From: Niabella pedocola
Lineage (GTDB): Bacteria; Bacteroidota; Bacteroidia; Chitinophagales; Chitinophagaceae
NCBI RefSeq assembly: GCF_021044425.1
Contig: NZ_JAJNEC010000005.1
Coordinates: forward strand, 1,860,001-1,924,000
Reading direction: 5' to 3'
Length of the DNA stretch: 64,000 bases
This document shows, piece by piece, positions 52,135-61,045 of this stretch. Each line of letters opens with the position of its first letter. The first letter of the stretch is position 1. A program made the position numbers and the translations under genes. Below the pieces are notes generated by a model that did not search any database, was not told where the DNA came from, and was given only the letters and a program-made list of their open reading frames with translations.

Positions 52135-52167
52135 AAAAAAACCATCTCCCTGTATAAAAGGAGATGG
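52135..52167 (-). terminator. Rho-independent terminator after the DUF3472 gene
   Basis: CCATCTCC and GGAGATGG form a perfect 8-base stem with a 10-base loop (52142-52167), followed on the minus strand by seven T (52141-52135). It separates the DUF3472 gene from the promoter of the SusCD operon. Confidence 0.93.
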
Positions 52168-52192
52168 CCTGATAAAAAACAAAAGATCCTCT

Positions 52193-53470
52193 TTATGGCA
52201 ATGCATTCAAATCAACCTGTGGTGCCTTACCCGTGGGCGCACGCTCCAGCAGGGTATCATACGGCACATAATCATTAAAGAAGCCGCAATTTCTCAGGTA
52301 AAACTGCTGCCCCCTGGTGCCGCCTGCATAGTCCTTGCGATACCCGACGCGCGCCGTATTATCGGCCGTAAAGCGCGCCTTTGTAAGCTCATGCCAGTTG
52401 CCTTTGGTATCCCGCACCCACTGGTTTCCAAAAAACACTTTCCGCTCCAGATCGCCCTGGTTGGGACTAAAGTTTTCCAGGAAGGAATGCGGCCGCTTCA
52501 GGTATGTAGCCAGTTTGGGGCGCCGGAAACTAGCCACCAGTAACCAGGTATTTTTTGCACCATCGTAAAAATAAGCGGTATAAATCGTGTGGCTATCCCC
52601 GTCCGGTACCACATGCAACAGGAATTTGTAGGTTATAGCGGCCTTCCAGTTATACCGCAGGATGCTTTGTCCGCCCGATCCTTCATTGCCAAATTCGCCG
52701 GAATAAACGCCTTCTCCTTTTTTCAGCATCTTGATCTTATGATCTTCCGGGATCTGTTTGGGATCATCCGTCTGGTAAGGGCTCCATACAGAGAACAGGA
52801 TGCGGCGCTCGGTAGCCGAGTTCACCTGCATTCCAAAATAACCTTCGCCAAAACCATTGGCCATAAAATAAGAACCGATCAGATCATTGCCTTCCGGCAC
52901 GGTTACTTCATTATAAAACCACTCGGCATCCACCTCTTTCGGCAGCTGATAGCCCATGTGTACAGAAGGGCCTCTTCTTCCCCAATGAAAAAAGTTGCCT
53001 TCGTTATTTTTTGTATAACTGGCTTTATCCGTAAGGGCGGAGCCCTCCAGCTTCAGCGCCGTTACATCCGGAAAACAGCAGCCGTCCTTTTTTATACCCT
53101 TCACCACAATAGGTACATAGCCGCTATCTTTTATGTTCCATTCCCCGATATAAAAAGAAGGGCCCGCCCCTTTAAGCGTTGCCTTTTGAACTTTTTTGAA
53201 CAGGGACACTGCAATTTCCGGGCTGCCGGTAACGGCACCGGTTTCCAGCCATACTTTAAGGGTCCCGGGCTGTGTAACCCGTATATAGGTGGTAAAGCCG
53301 TCATTGACCTTTGTCCAGTTGGTTACCCCGTTGTTGCGGATCCGTACGGCCTCCTCGCTTCGCTCCAGCGCCCAGGCATTTCCCCCGGTGGGAACGGTTA
53401 CGGACTGGGCATTGATAACAGAAGAAAAAAGCAGTAATCCTGCAAGCAATCCTTTCGCGGAACGGTTCAT
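52193..53470 (-). CDS. DUF3472 domain-containing secreted protein (with DUF5077 N-terminal domain)
   Basis: 425 residues with a signal peptide (GLLAGLLLFSSVINAQS). An N-terminal DUF5077-like domain (VTVPTGGNAWALERSEEAVRIRNNGV) is followed by DUF3472 (about residues 150-400, with NFFHWGRRGPSVHMGYQLP, FGMQVNSATERRILFSVWSP and GEGSGGQS-like glycines). Such proteins look like secreted carbohydrate-binding or hydrolase-associated modules of unknown function, with a jelly-roll fold probable. It carries its own terminator and precedes the SusCD operon by some 200 bases; a role with it is possible but not shown. Confidence 0.85.
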   Translation of the reverse strand: MNRSAKGLLAGLLLFSSVINAQSVTVPTGGNAWALERSEEAVRIRNNGVTNWTKVNDGFTTYIRVTQPGTLKVWLETGAVTGSPEIAVSLFKKVQKATLKGAGPSFYIGEWNIKDSGYVPIVVKGIKKDGCCFPDVTALKLEGSALTDKASYTKNNEGNFFHWGRRGPSVHMGYQLPKEVDAEWFYNEVTVPEGNDLIGSYFMANGFGEGYFGMQVNSATERRILFSVWSPYQTDDPKQIPEDHKIKMLKKGEGVYSGEFGNEGSGGQSILRYNWKAAITYKFLLHVVPDGDSHTIYTAYFYDGAKNTWLLVASFRRPKLATYLKRPHSFLENFSPNQGDLERKVFFGNQWVRDTKGNWHELTKARFTADNTARVGYRKDYAGGTRGQQFYLRNCGFFNDYVPYDTLLERAPTGKAPQVDLNALP

Positions 53471-53689
53471 AAGCGTATTTTTTTGTGTATGCGAATATAT
53501 CGTGAAAGCCCGTGATTCTGCTGCTCAACCGATTGCATTCATTATGGGAGGCCGCCATCCTTCCATACCGCCGGATGATCTGCCGCCGATGCGCTGATCC
53601 CTGACCTGCACATAGCCATCCATTACAAAATCCCCTGTCTGCACAGCTGCAGCTACTTACACACAATATTCCGGCCGGATTATTTACAT

Positions 53690-53697
53690 TAAATTTG
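53690..53697 (+). promoter_or_regulatory. -7 element TAAATTTG before the GNAT-nitrilase gene
   Basis: Perfect TAnnTTTG match ending six bases before the ATG at 53703, implying a leaderless or very short-leadered mRNA. Confidence 0.5.
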
Positions 53698-53702
53698 TTA
53701 CT

Positions 53703-55226
53703 ATGACAGACCCGATCAATATTGAGATAAAAACACTTGAAAAGGACCAGTACGATGCCCTCAAGGAAACCATGATCGCCTGCTATCCCAGCATGCCCGA
53801 AAGTTACTGGCAGCGGCACCAGATCAACCGGCTCATCAATCTTTTTCCCGAGGGCCAGGTGGTGATCTATATAAACGGGGTCATGGCAGCCTGCGCACTT
53901 TCGATCATTGTGGACGAAAAAAAAGTGAATAACCGGCACAATTATAAAAGCATCACCGGCAATTATTCATTCAACTCGCACGACCCGGAGGGTGAAATCT
54001 TATATGGTATCGACGTGTTCATCAAACCTCAATTCCGCGGCATGCGCCTGGGACGGCGTTTATACGATTACCGGAAGGAACTGGCAGAGCGCCTGAACCT
54101 GAAAGGTATTGTATTTGGCGGCCGGATACCCGGCTATCATAAATATGCCCAGGAAATGACGCCCAGCGCGTATATCCAGAAAGTAAAACAAAAAGAACTG
54201 CATGACCCGGTGCTGGACTTTCAGCTGTCCAACGACTTTCACCCTGTACGTATTATAAAAAATTACCTGCTTGGGGATGTACAGTCGAATGAATATGGTG
54301 TGCTGCTGAAATGGGACAATATCTATTATGAAGACCGGAGCGAGCAAGCCTTCCCGCTTAAGCGCGTGGTGCGGCTGGGACTGGTACAATGGCAGATGCG
54401 GCTTTATAAGAACCTGGAGGAAATGATGACACAGGTGGAATACTTTGTGGACACGGTTTCCGGCTACCGCTGCGATTTTGCCGTGTTTCCCGAATTTTTT
54501 AATGCCCCGCTGATGGCCGAATACAACCATCTTTCTGCTGCCGACGCCGTAAAAGAAGTATCTAAATACACCACGGTTATACGGGACCGGTTTGCTGCCC
54601 TGGCAGTAAGCTATAATATAAATATTGTAACGGGCAGTATGCCGGAAGTAACAGACGGCCGCCTTTATAATGTAGGATATCTCTGTCAGCGCGACGGATC
54701 CGTTGATAAATATGAAAAGATCCACGTTACGCCGGACGAAGAGCGGGTATGGGGGATGGTAGGCGGCAGCCAGGTAAAAACCTTTGATACCGATTGCGGT
54801 AAGGTGGGCATCCTGGTTTGTTATGACTCCGAGTTTCCCGAGCTCAGCCGCCTGCTGGCAGATGAAGGAATGGATATTCTTTTCGTGCCCTTTCTTACCG
54901 ATACACAAAACGCCTATTTCCGGGTGCGGCATTGTGCACAGGCCCGGGCCATTGAAAATGAATGCTATGTGGCCATTGCCGGCAATGTGGGCAACCTGCC
55001 CCAGGTACAGAATATGGACATCCAGTATGCCCAGTCGATGATCCTCACCCCCTGTGACTTTTCTTTTCCCTCCAATGGTATAGAGGCAGAAGCCACCCCC
55101 AACACGGAAATGGTGGTGATCGGCGACGTGGATATTGACCTTTTAAGGCACCTCCATAAATTCGGAAGCGTTAAAAACCTGGCCGACCGCCGGAAAGATG
55201 TATATGAAGTAGTTCGAAAAGGTTGA
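53703..55226 (+). CDS. GNAT acetyltransferase / carbon-nitrogen hydrolase (nitrilase) fusion
   Basis: 507 residues. Residues 1-215 are a GNAT domain (IDVFIKPQFRGMRLGRRLYDYRKEL with the acetyl-CoA loop). Residues 215-500 are a nitrilase-superfamily domain with the triad Glu264 (AVFPEFFN), Lys339 (YEKIHVTP) and Cys373 (GILVCYDSEFPE). Fusions of this kind are widespread in Bacteroidota. They probably hydrolyse an amide or nitrile and acetylate a related amine, but no reaction has been shown to my knowledge. The gene stands alone. Confidence 0.92.
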   Translation: MTDPINIEIKTLEKDQYDALKETMIACYPSMPESYWQRHQINRLINLFPEGQVVIYINGVMAACALSIIVDEKKVNNRHNYKSITGNYSFNSHDPEGEILYGIDVFIKPQFRGMRLGRRLYDYRKELAERLNLKGIVFGGRIPGYHKYAQEMTPSAYIQKVKQKELHDPVLDFQLSNDFHPVRIIKNYLLGDVQSNEYGVLLKWDNIYYEDRSEQAFPLKRVVRLGLVQWQMRLYKNLEEMMTQVEYFVDTVSGYRCDFAVFPEFFNAPLMAEYNHLSAADAVKEVSKYTTVIRDRFAALAVSYNINIVTGSMPEVTDGRLYNVGYLCQRDGSVDKYEKIHVTPDEERVWGMVGGSQVKTFDTDCGKVGILVCYDSEFPELSRLLADEGMDILFVPFLTDTQNAYFRVRHCAQARAIENECYVAIAGNVGNLPQVQNMDIQYAQSMILTPCDFSFPSNGIEAEATPNTEMVVIGDVDIDLLRHLHKFGSVKNLADRRKDVYEVVRKG

Positions 55227-55303
55227 GAATGCCCCGCAGCCGCTGGTATCTTTCCGCCCCGGAATGGCCCGTTATCAAGCTATTCCGGCCCTTTTTTCCA
55301 CAG

Positions 55304-55334
55304 TTTGTTGATATCTTTAAAAACGCTATTTTTG
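55304..55334 (+). promoter_or_regulatory. Consensus promoter of the peptidyl-prolyl isomerase gene
   Basis: TTTG (55304-55307), a 19-base spacer and TATTTTTG (55327-55334) match the Bacteroidota consensus exactly. Transcription would start around 55341, leaving a leader of about 24 bases. Confidence 0.8.
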
Positions 55335-55364
55335 CCAACCTTTTAATTAACTATATTATTTAAC

Positions 55365-57503
55365 ATGTCAGTAATACAGAACATTCAGGACAAGTATGGC
55401 AAGGTGATGGCTGTTATCATTGGGCTTGCATTGGTCATATTTGTAGTGATGCTTGCTTTTGAGAATGGCGGAAGCCTGTTTACCGGAGACGTCCGGACCA
55501 TTGGAAAAGTAAACGGAGAAAAAATTGAGTTCCAGCAATTCAGCGGCCTTGTAGAACAGCAAACGCAAATGCTGCAGGCCCGCGGAATGGGCGGTGGTGA
55601 AGGTTCTGCCCAGCAGGCCAACGAAATGGCCTGGGGCCAGGAAGTTTCCCGGATCCTGCTTTCCCAGGAATCTAAAAAACTGGGACTGGATGTGGGCCGC
55701 AAAGAACTGAACGACCTGCTTTTTGGCGCCAACCCTCCGCAGGAGCTGGCACAAGGCTTTACGGATCCTCAAACCGGGCGCTTTGATGCTGCGGCAGCAC
55801 AGCGCCAGATCAACGAGATCAAATCAAAAGGAACAGCGGAGCAAAAAGCCCAGATCAATGGCTTCCTGGACCAGCTGATCCTTCAGCGCCAGGCAGAAAA
55901 ATACGATGCCCTGTTAACCACCAGCATCAACTTCCCCAAATGGATGATGGAAAAACAGCAGGCCGATGAAGCCCTGATGTCGAAAGTTTCTTTTGTAAGA
56001 GCACCTTATACCAGTATTTCCGATTCGGCGGTGAAGATTACCGATAGCGACATACAGGATTATATCAACAAACATAAAACCGACTTTAAACAGCAGGAAA
56101 GCCGCGGCATCTCTTATGTTGCGTTTAATGCACAGCCAAATGCTGCCGATAGTGCTGCGGCACGCCAGCGGGTGCTGGATCTGAAACCGGCTTTTGACAG
56201 CACGCACAACGTAAAAGACTTCCTGGTAAGCGAAGGCATCAATAACTACTACGATGGCTTCATCAGCGGCAGCCGCATCCAGGTACCCATGAAGGATTCC
56301 ATCCTACGGGTAGGTGCCGGAAATACCTATGGCCCATATGTGGATGCCAATAATTATGCACTGGCGAAGATCATTGCCACTACCAGCATGCCGGATACGG
56401 TTAAAGTACGGCATATCCTGGTAGGCACGGTAACGCAGGACCCACAAACCGGTCAGCAGGTTCCCTTGCGCGACAGCGCCGCTGCACGTAAACTGGCCGA
56501 CAGCTTATTTGCCGCTATACAGAACGGATCCAACTTTGATTCATTGGTTGTAAAGTTCTCTACAGATCAAGGCAGTGTTGCAACCGGTGGTGTTTACGAC
56601 AATGTACCTTCCGGACAAATGATGCCTTCTTTTAATGATTACATCTTTACACATCCCGTAGGTAGCAGGGGCATTGTAAAAACCGACTACGGTTATCATA
56701 TTATTGAAGTACTGGGTACCAAAGGAAGTGCTACCGGTTATAAGATCGCATATGTAACCAAACCGATCGAAGCCAGCCAGGAAACCGATAATGCCGCCAG
56801 CAGCGCCGCTACACATTTTGCAGCACAGGCTACCAATCAAAAAAGCTTTAATGCGGCCGCCGAAAAACTGCAGCAGGAAAAAGGCGTGCTGAAGTCTGTG
56901 GCCACCGATATTCCGCCTACCGGTGCGATGATCCAGGGGCTGGGCGCTTCCCGGAGCTTTGTAAAAAATATTTATAAGGCCGGCCAGGGCGATGTGATCC
57001 AGCCGGAAAGAGTGGGCGATTTCTACGTTGTAGGATTGGTTACCGAAATAAACAAAGAAGGCACCATGAGCCCGTCGAAGGCGCGCATGATGGTAGAGCC
57101 ATTGCTCATCAACAAGAAAAAAGCAAAGATCATCAGCGATAAGATCGGCAAGATCACCACGCTGGAAGCAGCGGCATCCGTACTGAAACAACAGGTAGAA
57201 ACAGCAGACAGCCTGCGCTTTAACGGCCAGTCGCCATCCGCCATCGGATTTGAACCCAAAGTGATCGGCGCTTCGTTCAATAAAGCCAACCTGCAAAAGG
57301 TAATACCGGAAGCCATTGCAGGCACACAGGGTGTATATGTAGTACGGGTTGACAATTTAATGAGCACCCCGGCTCCGGCTCAAAACCTGGATGAAGCCCG
57401 CAAGATGCGTTATTTGCAGGCGAAACAACAGGCTCAGTTCCAATCCCTCCAGGCGCTGCGGGAAGCCGCTACGATTAAGGATTTCCGGAGCAAGTTCTAT
57501 TAG
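55365..57503 (+). CDS. Peptidyl-prolyl cis-trans isomerase, PpiD/SurA type, membrane anchored
   Basis: 712 residues. An N-terminal transmembrane helix (VMAVIIGLALVIFVVMLAF) leads to a SurA-like chaperone region (IGKVNGEKIEFQQFSGLVEQQ). A parvulin-type PPIC domain (about 350-460, with VKVRHILVGTV, NFDSLVVKFSTDQGS and FTHPVGSRGIVKTDYGYHIIEV) follows, then a second, more degenerate region. This is the PpiD layout. It should help outer-membrane or secreted proteins fold in the periplasm. It has a consensus promoter and a terminator, so it is a single-gene unit. Confidence 0.92.
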   Translation: MSVIQNIQDKYGKVMAVIIGLALVIFVVMLAFENGGSLFTGDVRTIGKVNGEKIEFQQFSGLVEQQTQMLQARGMGGGEGSAQQANEMAWGQEVSRILLSQESKKLGLDVGRKELNDLLFGANPPQELAQGFTDPQTGRFDAAAAQRQINEIKSKGTAEQKAQINGFLDQLILQRQAEKYDALLTTSINFPKWMMEKQQADEALMSKVSFVRAPYTSISDSAVKITDSDIQDYINKHKTDFKQQESRGISYVAFNAQPNAADSAAARQRVLDLKPAFDSTHNVKDFLVSEGINNYYDGFISGSRIQVPMKDSILRVGAGNTYGPYVDANNYALAKIIATTSMPDTVKVRHILVGTVTQDPQTGQQVPLRDSAAARKLADSLFAAIQNGSNFDSLVVKFSTDQGSVATGGVYDNVPSGQMMPSFNDYIFTHPVGSRGIVKTDYGYHIIEVLGTKGSATGYKIAYVTKPIEASQETDNAASSAATHFAAQATNQKSFNAAAEKLQQEKGVLKSVATDIPPTGAMIQGLGASRSFVKNIYKAGQGDVIQPERVGDFYVVGLVTEINKEGTMSPSKARMMVEPLLINKKKAKIISDKIGKITTLEAAASVLKQQVETADSLRFNGQSPSAIGFEPKVIGASFNKANLQKVIPEAIAGTQGVYVVRVDNLMSTPAPAQNLDEARKMRYLQAKQQAQFQSLQALREAATIKDFRSKFY

Positions 57504-57528
57504 CCGAACGCTTAATATATCTTTTTAC

Positions 57529-57552
57529 AGCCCCGCTCCAGCGGGGCTTTTT
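57529..57552 (+). terminator. Rho-independent terminator after the isomerase gene
   Basis: AGCCCCGCT and AGCGGGGCT form a 9-base stem with a CC loop, followed by TTTT. It lies 26 bases after the stop codon. Confidence 0.93.
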
Positions 57553-57590
57553 ATTGCCAGCCGGGCTACAGAAATAAACCGAAACCCGCT

Positions 57591-57598
57591 TAACTTTG
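57591..57598 (+). promoter_or_regulatory. -7 element TAACTTTG before the DUF2480 gene
   Basis: Perfect TAnnTTTG match ending 11 bases before the ATG at 57609. No clear -33 TTTG is visible at the usual distance. Confidence 0.5.
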
Positions 57599-57608
57599 TT
57601 TTATTATC

Positions 57609-58115
57609 ATGGAGCCTATTATCAGAAATAAAGTAGCAGAAAGCGGTATCATTACCCTTAACCTGGAATCCTATTATCCGGCAGAACCGGTTAAACTCTT
57701 TGATATCAAGGATTATCTTTTTATGGGCATGATCCTTAAAGAAAAGGATTTCCGGGCCGCGCTGAAAGAGCAGGACTGGTTGGTATATGAAAACCAGCTG
57801 GTGGGTATTGTATGTTCTGCTGATGCCATCATTCCGCTTTGGGCCTATATGCTTATTGTGAGTTACCTGCAGCCCATTGCCCGGTTCGTAACGCTGGGCG
57901 ATGAAGCTTCCGTTAAAAATAAGTGGCTGCTGAAAAATATTGACGCCATAGATGCGGCCGCCTTCACCGATACCCGCGTGGTGATCAAGGGCTGCGGCGA
58001 CATCCCGGTATCGGAAGAAGCTTATGCCGCCATCTCTTTAAAATTACTACCGGTGGTAAAAAGCCTGATGTACGGCGAACCCTGCAGTACCGTACCGGTG
58101 TATAAACGGAAATAA
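57609..58115 (+). CDS. DUF2480 family protein
   Basis: 168 residues: MEPIIRNKVAESGIITLNLESYYP, VKLFDIKDYLFMGMILKEKDFR, VGIVCSADAIIPLWAYMLI and GCGDIPVSEEAYAAISLKLLPVVKSLMYGEPCSTVPVYKRK, the conserved pattern of DUF2480. The family is nearly confined to Bacteroidota and of unknown function. A conserved Cys in VCSAD and the GCGDIP segment are worth noting as possible ligands. The gene follows the isomerase terminator and has its own -7 element. Confidence 0.9.
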   Translation: MEPIIRNKVAESGIITLNLESYYPAEPVKLFDIKDYLFMGMILKEKDFRAALKEQDWLVYENQLVGIVCSADAIIPLWAYMLIVSYLQPIARFVTLGDEASVKNKWLLKNIDAIDAAAFTDTRVVIKGCGDIPVSEEAYAAISLKLLPVVKSLMYGEPCSTVPVYKRK

Positions 58116-58290
58116 CCCTTTCATTCAGATCGGTACCCGCTAAACAAGAGATTGTTCTCCGGACAAATTGTAATCAAACCACCTGTAATCAGATCATTCA
58201 GTTACAAAACTTTTGATAAAGCCACCCCGGCGTAAGAAAGATGAATGTAAAAGGAGTGCATTTCCGGTGACAGGCTTGCATCGTATTGGA

Positions 58291-58719
58291 TTAGTGCTTC
58301 TCCGTTCTTAAATCAAATTCAAGAATAATCCGGTGGTATGATTTTACCGGCCTGCCATTTTGAGTAGCAGGCGACCACTTATAAGGGAATGCTATGATCC
58401 GCTTTTGAACCGTATCGCCTAATCCAAACGGGTTTCCCAGCGCTTTTGCCAGCGCTATCCTTCCTGCTGTATCCACCATAAATTGCGTATGTATTTTATA
58501 TATCCCTTCAGGAATCGCGTTCCTTTTCGTGCTATCTAAAAATAAACTCCAGTTTAAATAATCACTCCAGAGATCCGGGTCAATAGATGCCGGGGTTCCA
58601 AATCCTGTATGACGCGAACGGGGAGCAGTTACCTGGTGCACCGGGACATTATTCCAGCTAACCTGGGCAAACACGGGATCACCGAAACAGAGCGCAAATA
58701 CGAACATCAATTGTTTCAT
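58291..58719 (-). CDS. Secreted protein with TonB-C-like domain
   Basis: 142 residues with a short signal peptide (LMFVFALCFGDPVFAQ). The C-terminal part (IPEGIYKIHTQFMVDTAGRI, IIAFPYKWSPATQNGRPVKSYHRIILEFDL) resembles the C-terminal domain of energy-transducing TonB proteins. No transmembrane anchor besides the signal is present, so it is probably periplasmic and not a full TonB. Length and lack of the N-terminal helix distinguish it from TonB. Function unknown. Confidence 0.72.
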   Translation of the reverse strand: MKQLMFVFALCFGDPVFAQVSWNNVPVHQVTAPRSRHTGFGTPASIDPDLWSDYLNWSLFLDSTKRNAIPEGIYKIHTQFMVDTAGRIALAKALGNPFGLGDTVQKRIIAFPYKWSPATQNGRPVKSYHRIILEFDLRTEKH

Positions 58720-58758
58720 AATCCTATAGACCCGGATTGAAAAAATTCCATAAACGTG

Positions 58759-59871
58759 TTAGAACCAGCCTTTCCTTTTAAAGATCAGTAACATCCAGAT
58801 GGGGATCAGGATCATCGCCGCTACGGCGATCCAGAAACCAAAATGCTGATTGGTTAATGGCAGTACATTAAAATTCATTCCGAAAATACCCCCTATTACG
58901 GTAGCCGGTGCCAGAAGGCAGGTTACAATCGCCATTACCTTCATTACCTCATTCATCTTAAGGTTTACATTGCTGAGATAAAGATCCTGCATGCCTGTAA
59001 GCATATCCCGGTAATTATCTACCAGGTCTATGGCCTGTACAATATGATCGTAAACATCTTTATAATAGCGTTCGTTCTGCTCCGCCAGCAAGGTATTTTC
59101 GCTTTTGATGAGGCCGCTGATCACCTCGCGTACCGGGTAGATCGTTCTTTTTAAAACAATGAGTTCTTTTCTTAAAGAGTTGATATAGGCCAGCGTCCGT
59201 TTACTGGCGCTGCGAATGATTTCTTCTTCCAGGTCTTCGATCTCATCACCCAGTTTGTCCATTACAATAAAATAATGATCAACGATCGTATCCAGCAGGG
59301 TATAATACAGATAATCGGCGTCCTTGGTGCGTGTTTTACTGGTGGGCAATTTCAACCGCTCGCGCAGTGCGGTAAATACATCCCGGCTCAGATCTTCCTG
59401 GAAGGTGATCACGAAATTTTTTCCCAGGACCAGGCTGATCTGCTCCTGGTCTACCGATTTTTTGGGCTCGTTATAGTAGAGCATATTCATCAGGGAGAAA
59501 AGGATCTCATCCTCTTCATCCATCTTTGCCCGCTGGTTCACACTCAGGATGTCTTCCTGCAGCAGGGGATGAATACCATAACGGGCACCGAAGTTTTCCA
59601 CATCAGATTTACGAAGCCCGTCTACATTGATCCATATGATCTTATTGCTTTCTTTTAGCGCCAGGGCCTCCTGCAACGAAATATCTTTCCGTTCTTCTAT
59701 GGTTTCTTTGTTGTAACAGTAGGCTGTAATGAGCACCTGCTGTGCCTCCTCTCTTTTAGGGATAACGGTGGGGTTAACAGAGAGGATCTGCCGGGTGCGC
59801 TCTGTGCCAAAAAGCTCAAACAGGTTGGGCAAAAAAAGGTATCGCAGATATTTTTCCGGACGCATCTTCAT
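58759..59871 (-). CDS. corA: CorA-family magnesium/cobalt transporter
   Basis: 370 residues. The C-terminus has two transmembrane helices with the selectivity motif GMN (FGMNF) between them and ends in KRKGWF. The long cytoplasmic N-terminal domain holds IIWINVDGLRK and helical stretches such as RLKLPTSKTRTKDADYLYYTLLDTI. CorA forms pentameric channels for Mg(2+), sometimes Co(2+) or Ni(2+). The start at 59871 (MKMRPEKYLR) could also be the second Met two codons later. No operon partner; it reads toward the secreted TonB-C protein gene with 39 bases between them. Confidence 0.93.
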   Translation of the reverse strand: MKMRPEKYLRYLFLPNLFELFGTERTRQILSVNPTVIPKREEAQQVLITAYCYNKETIEERKDISLQEALALKESNKIIWINVDGLRKSDVENFGARYGIHPLLQEDILSVNQRAKMDEEDEILFSLMNMLYYNEPKKSVDQEQISLVLGKNFVITFQEDLSRDVFTALRERLKLPTSKTRTKDADYLYYTLLDTIVDHYFIVMDKLGDEIEDLEEEIIRSASKRTLAYINSLRKELIVLKRTIYPVREVISGLIKSENTLLAEQNERYYKDVYDHIVQAIDLVDNYRDMLTGMQDLYLSNVNLKMNEVMKVMAIVTCLLAPATVIGGIFGMNFNVLPLTNQHFGFWIAVAAMILIPIWMLLIFKRKGWF

Positions 59872-60291
59872 ACAGGAAAGATAGTTATTTTAACGCATAA
59901 CAAACCGGTGCATCAGCCCGTGTGTCATTTCAATTCCCATCCCTTTTCAGGAGGTACCGGAGCGAAAAGAATCTGCCTGCAGGAAGGGATCCTTAGATCC
60001 TGAAACAATCCCGACTTGTAGGGACCGGATGACTATTCGCATATTTGTTATTGCTACCATTGGCCTTCCAAGCAGGATGGCCCGAAGCCCCTCCCGAGTT
60101 TCTGCCATCATTCAGCTCCGGTGTCTCTTCAAGAAATAACGGGAACGAAAGAAATCGGTCGGCAAGACCGCGTTTATATAGATACTAAAACAGAAATAAG
60201 CCCTGAAATATTCCGATCATCGGAAAAGGCCAACAGGAAGCTTGTTTTCTTCCCGGCGGCACCCACCCCGGATGCGGATCCTTTCCCGGTT
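59872..60291. other. Intergenic stretch with repeat remnant upstream of corA
   Basis: 420 bases between kdsB and corA, both on the minus strand. It carries the corA upstream region, TGAAACAATCCCGA (60001-60014) shared with 17600-17613, a small hairpin CGGTC-GGCAA-GACCG near 60155 and the palindrome TCCGATCATCGGA near 60212. No gene is supported. Confidence 0.45.
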
Positions 60292-61023
60292 TTACCGGTT
60301 CAGGAGTGCCATCGCTCTTTCCAGATCTTCCGGTGTATCAATAGCCACCGTTTCGTAACCGGTTTCCGCCATATAAATGTCCACTCCGTTATCCAAAAAA
60401 CGCAGCTGCTCCAGCTTCTCCGTTTGTTCCAGTGGGGAGGGTGGCCAGGCGGTAAAGTCGAGCAAGGCCTTCTTCCGGAATGCATATACACCAATGTGCA
60501 GGTAATAGGGCACGGCTATATGTTCATCCCGCTTATAAGGGATCACACTCCGGCTGAAATACAATGCCTTCCCGTTCTTATTGGTTACCACTTTTACGGC
60601 GTTGGGATTTTGTGCTTCGTTTTCTGATGCGAATTTCCGCATCAAAGAACCAACCTGCACGGCATCGGAGTTGAACAGCGCAGCAATTTTTTCCAGGGGT
60701 TCCTTTTGCATAAAAGGCTCATCGCCCTGTACATTCACAATAACATCCACCTCCATATCTTTCACCGCCTCTGCGATCCGGTCGGTGCCGCTTTCATGTT
60801 CCGCAACACTCATGATTGCCTTTCCACCCCGGGATACAATTTCTTCAAAGATCAATGCGCTGTCCGTTACCACAAAAACATCATCAAACAAACCGCTGCC
60901 GGCCACGGCCGCATAAGTATGCGCAATCACCGGCCGGTCGCCCAGCAGCTGCATTAATTTTGCAGGGAACCGCGTTGCCGCATACCGGGCAGGAATTACC
61001 GCTATCATCTTCTTTTTTATCAT
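60292..61023 (-). CDS. kdsB: 3-deoxy-manno-octulosonate cytidylyltransferase (CMP-KDO synthetase)
   Basis: 243 residues, standard for KdsB. Family motifs: IAVIPARYAATRFPAKLMQ, VFVVTDS, VNVQGDEPFMQKEPLEKI, ALYFSRSVIPYKRD, HIGVYAFRKKALLDF and TPEDLERA. The enzyme activates KDO with CTP for lipopolysaccharide inner core synthesis in the cytoplasm. The start could be the first Met or the sixth residue (MIAVIPARY). It lies 22 bases after a desaturase-family gene on the same strand, so a three-gene unit DUF2007 - desaturase - kdsB is likely. Confidence 0.95.
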   Translation of the reverse strand: MIKKKMIAVIPARYAATRFPAKLMQLLGDRPVIAHTYAAVAGSGLFDDVFVVTDSALIFEEIVSRGGKAIMSVAEHESGTDRIAEAVKDMEVDVIVNVQGDEPFMQKEPLEKIAALFNSDAVQVGSLMRKFASENEAQNPNAVKVVTNKNGKALYFSRSVIPYKRDEHIAVPYYLHIGVYAFRKKALLDFTAWPPSPLEQTEKLEQLRFLDNGVDIYMAETGYETVAIDTPEDLERAMALLNR

Positions 61024-61045
61024 GCTTCAAATGTAGGAAACTCTT

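Noticed and set aside
54060..54932. 290-residue minus-strand frame
   Set aside because: Antisense to the nitrilase domain, whose catalytic residues are on the plus strand.
56541..57296. 251-residue minus-strand frame
   Set aside because: Antisense to the isomerase gene; composition is not protein-like.
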